Positions 1 to 7,702 of a stretch of DNA of 64,000 bases are shown one piece after another. Within the stretch, counting starts at the first letter, position 1, and each line of letters starts with the position of its first letter. This DNA comes from JAGQOZ01 sp041399205 (GTDB lineage Bacteria > Planctomycetota > Planctomycetia > Pirellulales > Pirellulaceae): contig JAWKTK010000026.1 in the NCBI GenBank assembly GCA_041399205.1, positions 1 to 64,000 on the forward strand, given 5' to 3'. The notes under the pieces were generated by a model that did not search any database, had not been told where the DNA came from, and was given only the letters and a program-made list of their open reading frames with translations. The translations under genes and the position numbers were made by a program.

Positions 1-4
1 GGAC

Positions 5-1186
5 ATGACCTTGCAGCAGTCCGGCAACACGTTGACACTTCATGTGCGCTGGCAAGGCAAACCGCTGGCCGATGCCAATGTGGTTTACCAACACGGCGAT
101 GACCAAGCAGAACTGTCGACGGACGAAAACGGATCGTTACAAATTGCGTCGCCGGCGAACCAGTTGCTGGTTTTTCGAGTGCACCATACGGCTTCGCGTG
201 CAGCGGGCGAATTCAACGGCCAGCCCTACCAAGAAGAACGTCATTACTGCACTGCAACCGTGGCGGCGTCCGAACCAGCTGCCAACCAGTCTGTGTTGCC
301 CGAATTGCCGGAAGCGGTCTCCAGTTTTGGTGCCGCCGTGGTGGACGATAGGCTGTACGTTTACAGTGGTCATACCGGAGAAGCTCACGCCCATTCGCTG
401 GATAACCTGGCAACGCGTTTCTTGGCGGTTAATTTGAGTCAGCATGATGGTTGGCAAGAATTGCCCATGGAGCAACCGCTGCAGGGATTTCCGCTGGTTG
501 CGCATGGTGGACAGGTGATTCGCATCGGCGGTCTTCATGCTCGGAATCGTCATGATGAACCAGCCGACTTGCACTCCACTGCAACCGTTTCGGTGTTCGA
601 TCCCAAAGCCAACGCTTGGCACGCCGCCGCATCGCTCCCGGAAGCTCGTTCTTCTCACGATGCCACCGTGCTGGGCGACTGCGTTTTCGTCTTCGGCGGT
701 TGGAACTTAACAGGCGACAGCGAAGGCCAGTGGCTTGACTATGGTTTGCAGTGGGATCGAACCAAGTCAGACGGATGGCAAAAGATTCCTCAACCATTTG
801 TGCGACGCGCCTTGACCGTGGTAGCTCATCAAGGACGAATCTACGCGATGGGCGGCATGACGGAAGACCACGAAGTTTCGCGTCGAGTGGACATTTATGA
901 TCCGGCCAACCAAACTTGGCGCGAAGGCCCCGAACTGCCGGGCGCAGGTCTGCAGGGTTTTGGCGTCTCTGCCTGCAGTCTGGACGGACAACTGTTTGTC
1001 AGTGGCTGGGACGGGAAATTGTTGTGCTGGCAGGAAGATCAGCAACAGTGGGCCGCCGTCTCCAGCTGGAAGCAAGGCCGGTTCTTCCATCAGTTGATTG
1101 GACACCGCGGACAAATCTTGGCAATTGGTGGTGCTAGCAGAGCGGGACACCTGGCCAATACGGAAGCTTGGCGTTTACCAGAATAG
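5..1186 (+). CDS. Kelch-repeat protein with DUF4198-like N-terminus (probably 5'-truncated by the window edge)
   Basis: The 393 visible residues start with a beta-sandwich segment of the type that ends DUF4198 proteins (GKPLADANVVYQ, then a DENGSLQI turn, about residues 10-60). After a linker come kelch motifs with paired glycines: VIRIGG, VFVFGG, IYAMGG and ILAIGG. Kelch repeats fold as a beta-propeller and usually bind proteins or glycans. The first ATG lies 5 bases into the window and the reading frame is open from the edge, so the true start and any signal peptide are probably upstream. The gene converges on the DUF2817 gene with only 22 bp between them. The function is unknown; a periplasmic or surface location is inferred from the DUF4198 part. 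Confidence 0.75.
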   Translation: MTLQQSGNTLTLHVRWQGKPLADANVVYQHGDDQAELSTDENGSLQIASPANQLLVFRVHHTASRAAGEFNGQPYQEERHYCTATVAASEPAANQSVLPELPEAVSSFGAAVVDDRLYVYSGHTGEAHAHSLDNLATRFLAVNLSQHDGWQELPMEQPLQGFPLVAHGGQVIRIGGLHARNRHDEPADLHSTATVSVFDPKANAWHAAASLPEARSSHDATVLGDCVFVFGGWNLTGDSEGQWLDYGLQWDRTKSDGWQKIPQPFVRRALTVVAHQGRIYAMGGMTEDHEVSRRVDIYDPANQTWREGPELPGAGLQGFGVSACSLDGQLFVSGWDGKLLCWQEDQQQWAAVSSWKQGRFFHQLIGHRGQILAIGGASRAGHLANTEAWRLPE

Positions 1187-1208
1187 TCGGCGGACAACAT
1201 GGGCTGAA

Positions 1209-2303
1209 CTACGCGGTATCTTGCTGCAGGCCACGAAAGGCGTTTTCCACGGCGGTCATGCCTTGTTCGACCGCCCAAGTTCGCCAGCTGGGATGAGCCG
1301 GACAGAACAGTTCTTTCAGTCGCAGCTTGGTTCGCCAGAAGACTCGCTGATTGGGCGAGTTCCAGTGATGAGCCTGATTTTCCGCGCGTAGTCCCGCCAG
1401 CACGGCTAACGGTGAATACGTGCCGAATTCCGCGCAACCGTAAATGTAATTCGGCACGTGGCTGTGACGCGCACACCAGCGACCGATGCTCCCTTTCACG
1501 TCATAAGCCGTTTGGTTGTCTCCAGCTGTTTCAATTCGGTCGTGACCAAACCATTGTTGGAGGTCTTGTTGTGGGCCCGTCGCAAGCGATTGATCCAACA
1601 GCAACTTCCATTGGTGCCTGCGCCCTAAACCGGTGTGAAAATCCAAATGGACAACTCGCTCACATCCTGCTAACCAGTTGGGCAATTGCTGGTTCAGCAA
1701 TGACATAGCGAACGATGGTTCGCTGCCGCCAAAGAACAGGCCTCGAGGAAATTCGTATTGGCCTTCCGCCACACACTGTTTCAATGCTGGCAAACCATGT
1801 TGATAGATTTTTCGAACGGCGTGGATAGGAAACGGATCGATCCAGGGTCGAGCGGTCGGCGGGTTCAGCAGCGAGTTGAGCGATTCATAGCCGGGATGAC
1901 AACCGGCATAGCGTTCCTCTGGCAACAAGAAATTGCGGTTGAGGTCGACATTGTTTTGGTCGAACCGACGAAGCCAAGCGAATCCATGTGGATTGAGACC
2001 GTGAATAAACACGCAACGAACTCGCTTTGTCCGCACGTCTTCATGGTACCACCGATTGCAGATTCCCAATTGAATGGCGGAACCCAAAAATCCTTCCACG
2101 CCATGCACGCCACTGGTGACCACCAGCGCTTGGTCGGTGCCCGAAGTGGGAGAAACCGCGACTTCCACCGTCAAGTCCGCTCCCTTGGGACCAGTCAAGT
2201 TCAGTGGATAAGAATCGACTCGCCAGCCCAGTCGTTTGGCGGCAAGCTGAAAGCGGCGACGAGCGACAAAGAAGTCAGGCGAAAATAGTCCGGCATCACT
2301 CAA
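1209..2303 (-). CDS. DUF2817 family M14-like zinc carboxypeptidase
   Basis: This 364-residue protein matches the DUF2817 branch of the M14 carboxypeptidase fold. The zinc ligands are visible as SGVHGVEG (His67, Glu70) and HLDFHTG (His223), with NNVDLNRNF typical of the family and a likely catalytic Glu292 in GCAEFGTY. The family is expected to hydrolyse a C-terminal peptide bond, but the substrate is unknown. No signal peptide is evident, so a cytoplasmic role is likely. The start is a TTG with no strong ribosome binding site, so the N-terminus is uncertain by a few residues. It stands alone, convergent with the kelch gene. Confidence 0.85.
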   Translation of the reverse strand: MSDAGLFSPDFFVARRRFQLAAKRLGWRVDSYPLNLTGPKGADLTVEVAVSPTSGTDQALVVTSGVHGVEGFLGSAIQLGICNRWYHEDVRTKRVRCVFIHGLNPHGFAWLRRFDQNNVDLNRNFLLPEERYAGCHPGYESLNSLLNPPTARPWIDPFPIHAVRKIYQHGLPALKQCVAEGQYEFPRGLFFGGSEPSFAMSLLNQQLPNWLAGCERVVHLDFHTGLGRRHQWKLLLDQSLATGPQQDLQQWFGHDRIETAGDNQTAYDVKGSIGRWCARHSHVPNYIYGCAEFGTYSPLAVLAGLRAENQAHHWNSPNQRVFWRTKLRLKELFCPAHPSWRTWAVEQGMTAVENAFRGLQQDTA

Positions 2304-2593
2304 CGTTTTTTGTCTTCGCTCAAGAAAGCAGCGTTATTTGTCCGTCGACGTACATCCGGCCAGTCTATGCGAAAACGTGACTTACCTGAATGGCCGTGGC
2401 AAAGGTTATAGGAAAAGAAAATTCGTTTATCCGGCTGAATTCGTGGGCTTTAGGGATGCGAAAAAACGTGATTCGGCGAATTAAAATTGGGTGACCTGAC
2501 GGTACCGGATCTTCTCAAAGCTGTCTGGAATCGACAAAATCAGAGCTCGGTTCGCTCTAATTCTAAACCAGCACAATGCACAAGATGTGGTAG
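2304..2593. other. Intergenic stretch with no gene seen
   Basis: This AT-richer spacer lies between the divergent DUF2817 and csrA genes. I see no convincing coding frame, RNA gene or terminator. The promoter for csrA follows directly. Confidence 0.6.
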
Positions 2594-2622
2594 TTGACAG
2601 GCGTTCAGTGCCGCAATATATT
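2594..2622 (+). promoter_or_regulatory. Sigma-70-type promoter for csrA, with a palindrome over the -10 box
   Basis: TTGACA at 2594-2599 is followed after 17 bases by TATATT at 2617-2622, close to the bacterial housekeeping consensus. The -10 box sits inside a perfect 16-bp palindrome, CCGCAATATATTGCGG, at 2611-2626. That could be an operator, which is inference. The csrA start codon is 48 bases downstream of the -10 box. Confidence 0.7.
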
Positions 2623-2669
2623 GCGGTTCGTCGTTGGGAATTGGTTGTCAGCTGGGAGGACAAAAGGCA

Positions 2670-2876
2670 ATGTTGGTGTTAAGTCGAAAAGGAAATCAGC
2701 GAATTATCATTGACGGTCAAATCCGGATTACCATTGTGGAATGCAGTGGTTCGACCGTGAAAGTGGGCATTGAAGCACCGCAAAGCATGAAGATTGTTCG
2801 CGAAGAAATTGATCCTTGGGCTTACCAGCCTGACGCCGCACACCAGTCTTCGGCCGCAGTCCGTCATATGACGTAA
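2670..2876 (+). CDS. csrA: CsrA-family RNA-binding translational regulator (copy 1)
   Basis: The 68-residue protein starts MLVLSRK, the classic CsrA N-terminus, and keeps Leu4 and Arg44 (KIVREEI), which contact GGA motifs in target mRNAs. CsrA dimers bind leader hairpins and change translation or mRNA stability. A strong Shine-Dalgarno (GGGAGGA at 2654-2660) fixes the start at 2670. It diverges from the second CsrA at 21.3 kb: the core reads IEAPQSM rather than VEAPKEV, and the tail is different. No flagellar gene or fliW lies nearby. The gene appears monocistronic. Confidence 0.9.
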   Translation: MLVLSRKGNQRIIIDGQIRITIVECSGSTVKVGIEAPQSMKIVREEIDPWAYQPDAAHQSSAAVRHMT

Positions 2877-2953
2877 GGAAATTCTGATTCGCTTGATGGG
2901 ATATCGCCCAATCGCAAAGTGTCGACAGCTTCTGGCTTTAGAAATACAACACA

Positions 2954-4216
2954 ATGATTATAGAAGCTGTCGACCTGTTCTATCTGGCGATGCCACAAAT
3001 TCGGGACATTGCCGACGGCAGTCAAGACGCGCTGCTGGTGCGAGTCCGTAGCGGCGACTTGGTGGGCTGGGGCGAATGCGAAGCGTCTCCGCTGGTTTCC
3101 ATTGCCAACTGGGCTTGCCCGATGTCACATGCGGCGTGCAAGAATGTTCGAGACACCGTGTTGGGCCGCCGACTTGAATCGCCGCAGGATCTTGTGCGGC
3201 TGGGAGATGAAGTACGAGCGGCCGGGCTGGATATTTTGCAAACGGATCATACTTGGTCCGGCGTGGAAATCGGTCTGTGGGACATTTTGGGAAAACACTT
3301 GGAACAGCCTGTCTATCGGCTGTTGGGCTATTCGCAAGCGTTTGGAAAGACGCCCTACGCATCTCAGTTGTTTGGTGAAACGCCAGACGAAACTCGTGAC
3401 AAAGCGAAACGTTGTCGCGAGGCTGGATTTGCTGCGGTCAAATTTGGTTGGGCGGGCTACGGCCGATCCACGGTACAAGCCGACGCCGACCAAGTGGAAG
3501 CGGCACGAACCGGATTGGGGCCGGACGGCGTGCTGCTGATCGACGCGGGAACCGTTTGGGGCGAAGATGTCGAAGCAGCGGCCGCTCGGCTGCCCGCATT
3601 GGAAGCGCATCAAGTCTTGTGGCTGGAAGAACCGTTTGTCGGCGATGCACTCCACGCCTATGGACAACTGGCATCTCAATGCCGAACTGTCAAACTCGCC
3701 GGTGGTGAAGGTGCGTTCAATTTTCACACCGCCAGAAATCTGATGGACCACGGAAAACTGGGTTTCGTGCAAATCGATACTGGGCGTATCGGCGGAATTG
3801 CGCCGGCCAAGCGAGCGGCCGATTACGCGGAATCGAACCATGTCACCTTCGTGAATCACACGTTTACCACGCACCTGGCACTTGCTGCGTCATTGGCTCC
3901 TTACGCCGGCAAGCGGAACATGGAGCTGTGCGAATTTCCCGTCGAAGCATCGGCCTTGGCAACCGAATTAACAGCAACTCGGCTGGACGTGCAAAACGGA
4001 CGAGTTCATGTGCGGGACGAACCGGGCCTAGGTATTCAGATTCGACTGGATACGGTTCGAAAATATGCGGTTTCCGTGCAAATCAATGTGGGCGGTCGTG
4101 TGGTGTTTGCCTCTGCCCGAAATCTAACGCGAATAGGTAACAGTATGACTGTTCGCCGCCGAGCGTACTGCGAATCACAGTTCGGACGTGAATTCGGCGA
4201 GAACATCGTGGTTTAG
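2954..4216 (+). CDS. Mandelate racemase/muconate lactonizing enzyme family protein (enolase superfamily), altered C-terminus
   Basis: The protein has 420 residues. The N-terminal capping domain (about 1-125) is followed by the TIM barrel. The likely metal ligands are Asp197 (LLIDAG), Glu225/226 (LEEPF) and Glu252 (GGEGA), with acid/base candidates Lys163 (AVKFGW) and His302. The fold abstracts a proton alpha to a carboxylate, as in sugar-acid dehydratases or racemases; the substrate is unknown. From about residue 386 the tail (ASARNLTRIGN...) looks non-native. A diverged copy of this 3' end at 5620-5680 reads VVFVSPEI and stops, and the gene has one extra base relative to it near 4110. The original protein probably ended near residue 390. 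Confidence 0.85.
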   Translation: MIIEAVDLFYLAMPQIRDIADGSQDALLVRVRSGDLVGWGECEASPLVSIANWACPMSHAACKNVRDTVLGRRLESPQDLVRLGDEVRAAGLDILQTDHTWSGVEIGLWDILGKHLEQPVYRLLGYSQAFGKTPYASQLFGETPDETRDKAKRCREAGFAAVKFGWAGYGRSTVQADADQVEAARTGLGPDGVLLIDAGTVWGEDVEAAAARLPALEAHQVLWLEEPFVGDALHAYGQLASQCRTVKLAGGEGAFNFHTARNLMDHGKLGFVQIDTGRIGGIAPAKRAADYAESNHVTFVNHTFTTHLALAASLAPYAGKRNMELCEFPVEASALATELTATRLDVQNGRVHVRDEPGLGIQIRLDTVRKYAVSVQINVGGRVVFASARNLTRIGNSMTVRRRAYCESQFGREFGENIVV

Positions 4217-4223
4217 ACGTCGC

Positions 4224-5231
4224 TTAGGCGTTCGAGTATTTCAATTGAAATGTCAAAGGCAAATTCGCTTCAAATGACGCCAAGCTTTCGACGGTCGTTT
4301 TGGCAATCTGTTGCAACGCCTCTTTCGTGAAAAACGCTTGATGGCCCGTCACCAGCACGTTGGGAAAGGTGGTCAAACGAGCGAACACGTCGTCTTGGAG
4401 TAAGTCGTTCGAGCGATCTTCAAAAAACAGATCCGCTTCCTCTTCGTAGACATCCAGGCCTAACGCACCAATTTTTCTGGACTTGAGACCATCGATTACG
4501 GCGCGCGCATCCACCAATCCACCTCGGCTTGTATTAATGATCATCACACCCGGTTTCATACGTTCAATTCGCTGGGCGCTGATCAAATGATGTGTCTCCG
4601 GCAGCAGTGGACAATGCAAGGTAACAATGTCAGATTCAAACAAAACCGTTTCTAGATCCACATAAGTTGCACCCGCAGCAACTACGGCGGGCTGTGGATG
4701 CACATCGTACGCCAAGACTTGGCAACCTAAACCATTCAAAATGCGCACAACACACTGTCCAATGGCTCCGGTGCCGACCACGCCGACGGTTTTGCCGAAC
4801 ATATCGAAACCCATCAAGCCGTGTAGACTGAAGTCTCCTTCTCGAATCCGCTGATGAGCTCGATAGACTTGGCGATTCAATGCCAGCATCAAGCACAATG
4901 TATGTTCGGCCACGGCGTGCGGCGAATAATATGGCACTCGTACCACCGGCAGCCCTATTTGTTCAGCTGCTTCGAGATCCACATTGTTGAAGCCCGCGCA
5001 GCGCAAGGCAATGATCTTGATGCCAAAGGCGGCCAGCTGTGTCAGCACCTGCGCGGTAAATTCGTCGTTGACAAAACCGCATACGGCCTGATGCCCTTCG
5101 GCCAAACGCACGGTTTTTTCCGTGAGACGAAGTTCCAGAAAGTTGAATTCGTGTGGTCGGTCAAGCTTCTGGTTCGCTTCGGACAGGAATTGGAAATCGT
5201 GTGGTTTCGAACTAAACACGGCGGTTTTCAT
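4224..5231 (-). CDS. D-isomer 2-hydroxyacid dehydrogenase (D-lactate dehydrogenase type)
   Basis: The 335-residue protein is of the NAD-dependent D-lactate dehydrogenase type and reduces a 2-oxoacid such as pyruvate. The Rossmann loop GTGAIG is at 153-158. The catalytic set is Arg236 (NTSRGG), Glu264/265 (DVYEEE) and His297 (GHQAFF). The substrate-domain signature is RCAGFNNVDL. The start at 5231 (MKTAVFSS) follows a GGAGC ribosome binding site; an upstream in-frame start at 5285 would read into repeat DNA and is not favoured. The gene is convergent with the enolase-superfamily gene with 7 bp between them. It lies between that gene and a partial copy of that gene's 3' end, which suggests local rearrangement. 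Confidence 0.9.
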   Translation of the reverse strand: MKTAVFSSKPHDFQFLSEANQKLDRPHEFNFLELRLTEKTVRLAEGHQAVCGFVNDEFTAQVLTQLAAFGIKIIALRCAGFNNVDLEAAEQIGLPVVRVPYYSPHAVAEHTLCLMLALNRQVYRAHQRIREGDFSLHGLMGFDMFGKTVGVVGTGAIGQCVVRILNGLGCQVLAYDVHPQPAVVAAGATYVDLETVLFESDIVTLHCPLLPETHHLISAQRIERMKPGVMIINTSRGGLVDARAVIDGLKSRKIGALGLDVYEEEADLFFEDRSNDLLQDDVFARLTTFPNVLVTGHQAFFTKEALQQIAKTTVESLASFEANLPLTFQLKYSNA

Positions 5232-5258
5232 AAAGGCTCCTGATTCAAAATTTCGGTG

Positions 5259-5610
5259 GCTCAGAATTTCGGTGAGTGGCACCAACTAGCTGCCAACTAG
5301 CTGTGTGGATGGCACCAACTAGCTGCTCAAGGAAAATGTCAGCAAAATCCACGCTGCGTCCGGCGCCTCTAGAGTGTCTAGTCTTTTTTTGCGAAGTATT
5401 TGCGTGAGCCTAAGAATTTAATGGCTGGCACCAACCAAAACTACCACCGCTAATCGAATCAGGGGCTTCAGCGTAGAGAATTAGAAACGCGGAGGGCGCA
5501 GAGTACGCAGAGAAGAATCAGACAACTCTGCGACCTCGGCGACTCTGCGTTTCAATCTTTTTTCGATGGTTTTGGGGTGACTGATGATTGTGGCTGGCAC
5601 CAACCAGATC
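5259..5610. repeat. Intergenic long repeat, copy A
   Basis: This stretch recurs at 6562-6878 almost base for base, starting at a shared GGCTCAGAATTTCGGTGAG. It contains TGGCACCAAC boxes, a CTCTAGAGTGTCTAGTC segment, and the hairpin unit at 5451-5610. Copy A has about 34 extra bases near 5290, caused by repetition of CAACTAGCTG and TGGCACCAAC. No coding function is seen. Confidence 0.85.
5451..5610 (+). repeat. 160-bp CGCAGAG hairpin unit, direct copy 1
   Basis: The unit runs from TAATCGAATCAGG to GGCTGGCACCAACCAGATC. Its middle is an imperfect inverted repeat of CGCAGAG/CTCTGCG words and can fold into a hairpin of roughly 68 nt. Two further direct copies follow at 6722 and 6880, and a partial inverted copy at 7065. 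Confidence 0.85.
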
Positions 5611-5619
5611 ACCAGATCC

Positions 5620-5745
5620 GTTCCCGTGCAAATCAACGTGGGCGGCCGTGTGGTGTTTGTATCGCCCGAAATCTAACGCGACGCACACTATATGAAAGAC
5701 TCGCTGGTCTATTTGCCGCCGTAGGAGTAGCGAATCGAAATGCCG
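5620..5745 (+). repeat. Partial duplicate of the enolase-superfamily gene 3' end
   Basis: Bases 5620-5680 match 4070-4131 closely (GTGCAAATCAA, GTGTGGTGTTTG, CCCGAAATCTAACGCGA). Weaker similarity continues to about 5745. Read in the gene's frame this copy encodes VQINVGGRVVFVSPEI and then stops. It is non-functional on its own but shows where the parental gene probably ended. Confidence 0.8.
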
Positions 5746-6026
5746 AGAAAACACACTGCGCATGGCGTTTTCTAGTCCTTTGGCGACGTGCTTGAGCCAA
5801 ATCGTAATTGGCTGGCACCAACTAGCTCTCTCTTGTCACGACCAGACGGCTTACGCCATTTCGCTACACAATGTCGACGACACTAACCCCATTGCCGAAA
5901 CGCGAGTGGCCCCGGTTGCGAGCAACTAGGGCCACTCTATGTCAGTGCGAAAAAAAGAGAAAGGCTTCGACCTCCAGCTGGACATCGCGCGTTCCCGCAG
6001 TTGGTCGGCACTACAGCGGGCGTGTG

Positions 6027-6269
6027 CTACGCGCTGGGCGCTACGTTCGTCACTTTTTGCTTCGTTCCACAATAGAAGCAAGTAAAGCACGCAATCGCGA
6101 CAATCGCCGTGGACGCAATATCGGCGGGCGTGAGAACGGTTGCAAGAGCAAGGCATCCTGCGGAAGCGGCAAGCCATCGCGTAACACGCGCCCGGTACCA
6201 GAAACTTCCAAGAGCAACCAAAGCAGTAACAACGGTCAAGCCAAGTTCGATCGGACCTACGGAATACAT
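6027..6269 (-). CDS. Small two-helix membrane protein, unknown function
   Basis: The 80-residue product begins MYSVGPIELGL. It has two or three hydrophobic stretches (about residues 6-25, 32-45 and 48-65) and ends in a polar tail (GTKQKVTNVAPSA). The start at 6269 is preceded by a textbook ribosome binding site, GGAGGT, seven bases upstream. That, together with the coherent hydrophobicity, is why I regard it as real although it lies inside repeat-rich DNA. I do not recognise the family. The GPIEL start recalls TatA, but the amphipathic helix of TatA is missing. Confidence 0.6.
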   Translation of the reverse strand: MYSVGPIELGLTVVTALVALGSFWYRARVTRWLAASAGCLALATVLTPADIASTAIVAIACFTCFYCGTKQKVTNVAPSA

Positions 6270-6432
6270 AGTCGATACCTCCGAAACACTGAAACAGGAA
6301 TCTCGGCGAAAGCATCTCGTCGACAAATGTCACGGAAGATGAACCGATGCAATACAACGATCTTAATCTTTGGCTCGTTGCAAAGCAATCTCTGCGCTAG
6401 AACGGAGGTATAAGAAAGGAGGTACAGAAAGT

Positions 6433-6579
6433 ATGTACCACTCACCAAGTTTTGACTTCGAGGTCGACTTCCTATGCACGGCTCACCAAGCTAATCCCCG
6501 GACGATCTTGCAGAAAAATGGGGAAAGTCTCGCGTCTAAGTTGCGCGCTCGCATTGATAAGGGCTCAGAATTTCGGTGA
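6433..6579 (+). pseudogene. Short reading frame cut off by a repeat; possible gene remnant
   Basis: GGAGGT at 6418-6423 precedes an ATG at 6433. The frame encodes 48 residues (MYHSPSFDFEV...) and the last few codons lie inside repeat copy B, which begins at 6562. The good ribosome binding site and the abrupt end at a repeat junction suggest a gene whose 3' part was replaced. No family is recognisable, and a chance frame cannot be excluded. Confidence 0.3.
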
Positions 6580-6878
6580 GTGGCACCAACTAGCTGCTCA
6601 AGAAAAATGTCAGCAAAATCCACGCTGCGTCCGGCGCCTCTAGAGTGTCTAGTCTTTTTTTGCGAAGTATTTGCGTGAGCCTAAGAATTTAATGGCTGGC
6701 ACCAACCAAAACTACCACCGCTAATCGAATCAGGGGCTTCAGCGTAGAAATTAGAAACGCGGAGCGCAGAGTACGCAGAGAAGAATCATGCAACTCTACG
6801 ACCTCGGCGCCTCTGCGTTTCAATCTTTTTTCGATGGTTTTGGGGTGACTGATGATTGTGGCTGGCACCAACCAGATC
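6562..6878. repeat. Intergenic long repeat, copy B
   Basis: This is a near-identical second copy of 5259-5610, without the extra TGGCACCAAC duplication near its start. It ends in the second hairpin unit (6722-6878). Confidence 0.85.
6722..6878 (+). repeat. CGCAGAG hairpin unit, direct copy 2
   Basis: Same unit as at 5451, with a few substitutions and small deletions. It is joined directly to copy 3. Confidence 0.85.
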
Positions 6879-6879
6879 C

Positions 6880-7036
6880 TAATCGAATCAGGAGCTTCAG
6901 CGTAGAAATTAGAACGCGGAGGCGCAGAGTACGCAGAGAAGAATCAGACAACTCTGCGACCTCGGCGGCTCTGCGTTTCAATCTTTTTTCGATGGTTTTG
7001 GGGTGACTGATGATTGTGGCTGGCACCAACCAGATC
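6880..7036 (+). repeat. CGCAGAG hairpin unit, direct copy 3
   Basis: In tandem with copy 2. It is followed at 7039-7058 by an additional isolated GTGGCTGGCACCAACCAGAT box. Confidence 0.85.
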
Positions 7037-7064
7037 CCGTGGCTGGCACCAACCAGATCCCATT

Positions 7065-7125
7065 CGTGATTTTTCTCTGCGTACTCTGCGCCTCTGCGTT
7101 TCTGATTTCTACGCTGAAGCCCGGC
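7065..7125 (-). repeat. Partial inverted copy of the CGCAGAG unit
   Basis: TTCTCTGCGTACTCTGCG and TTTCTACGCTGAAGCCC are the reverse complement of the first part of the direct units. Together with copy 3 this makes an inverted pair. Confidence 0.75.
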
Positions 7126-7153
7126 AGCCGACTGCGATGTTGGGCGGACCTGT

Positions 7154-7175
7154 TTGGTGCCATCGATGGCACCAA
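7154..7175. repeat. 22-bp perfect palindrome built from the TGGCACCAAC box
   Basis: Two opposed boxes, TTGGTGCCATC and GATGGCACCAA, meet head to head with no spacer. About 150 bases downstream lies the hsp20 start, so it may be a protein-binding site, or simply a fused pair of repeat boxes. Confidence 0.7.
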
Positions 7176-7327
7176 CCGAAAAACGCTGGATGGATGGCAC
7201 CAACTGAAAAGCGAATTTTTATGATTTGACTCTTGCTTCCAACGGCAGGGGAGTGGTAGGCGGGCAAGGATGTCGGATAATTGGGCTTTGCGAAACTGAA
7301 TTGACGTCGTTGTTAGGTGATCGAGCG

Positions 7328-7702
7328 ATGGAAGAAGACATGCGTCAAATTATGCGGACGTTTTTTTCGTCTGCGTCCAAGCCGATGGGCGATGCCTGCT
7401 GGAGCCCGTCGGCAGACATATATCAGGGCCAGAAAGCTTGGCTGGTCAAATTGGACCTGGCGGGCGTCAATCCGGCGGACATTCGAGTGCGCGCGTGCGG
7501 CAGGCGACTGGTGGTGGAAGGCCAGAGACGAGACCATTCGATTCTGGAAGGTCAGACGTCTTATTCGATGGAGATTTCCTACAACCGCTTTCAACGAAGC
7601 ATCGAACTTCCCTTCGAACTGGAACCTGCGCGGATTCAATGCGAATATCGCGACGGCATGTTCTTGGTCGTCATTGAACCTCAGCCAAAGGAACAGCGAT
7701 GA
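7328..7702 (+). CDS. Small heat-shock protein, Hsp20/alpha-crystallin family
   Basis: The protein has 124 residues from MEEDMRQIM. The alpha-crystallin domain runs from PSADIYQGQKAWLVKLDLAG to the C-terminal beta strands ending FLVVIEP. These holdases bind unfolding proteins and prevent aggregation in the cytoplasm. An earlier in-frame start at 7226 would add 34 residues unlike the family, so 7328 is preferred. The stop overlaps the lon start (ATGA), so chaperone and protease are translationally coupled, which fits joint protein quality control. The upstream region is repeat DNA and no CIRCE element was seen. Confidence 0.88.
   Translation: MEEDMRQIMRTFFSSASKPMGDACWSPSADIYQGQKAWLVKLDLAGVNPADIRVRACGRRLVVEGQRRDHSILEGQTSYSMEISYNRFQRSIELPFELEPARIQCEYRDGMFLVVIEPQPKEQR

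Noticed and set aside
1758..2288. 176-residue plus-strand frame opposite the DUF2817 gene
   Set aside because: It is antisense to a gene with clear catalytic motifs and shows no family features.
4854..5243. 129-residue frame antisense to the dehydrogenase
   Set aside because: Mirror frame of a conserved gene, with no ribosome binding site or recognisable motif.
6027..6269. TatA-like translocase subunit
   Set aside because: The start resembles TatA (GPIEL), but the hinge and amphipathic helix are missing and there are two or three hydrophobic segments.
5871..6413. 180-residue plus-strand reading frame over the small membrane protein gene
   Set aside because: Arg- and Ser-rich composition without domain logic and no ribosome binding site; the opposite-strand frame has a strong site and coherent helices.
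5451..7125. CRISPR array in the repeat nest
   Set aside because: Repeats are long, unevenly spaced and partly inverted, without regular unique spacers, and no cas genes are near.
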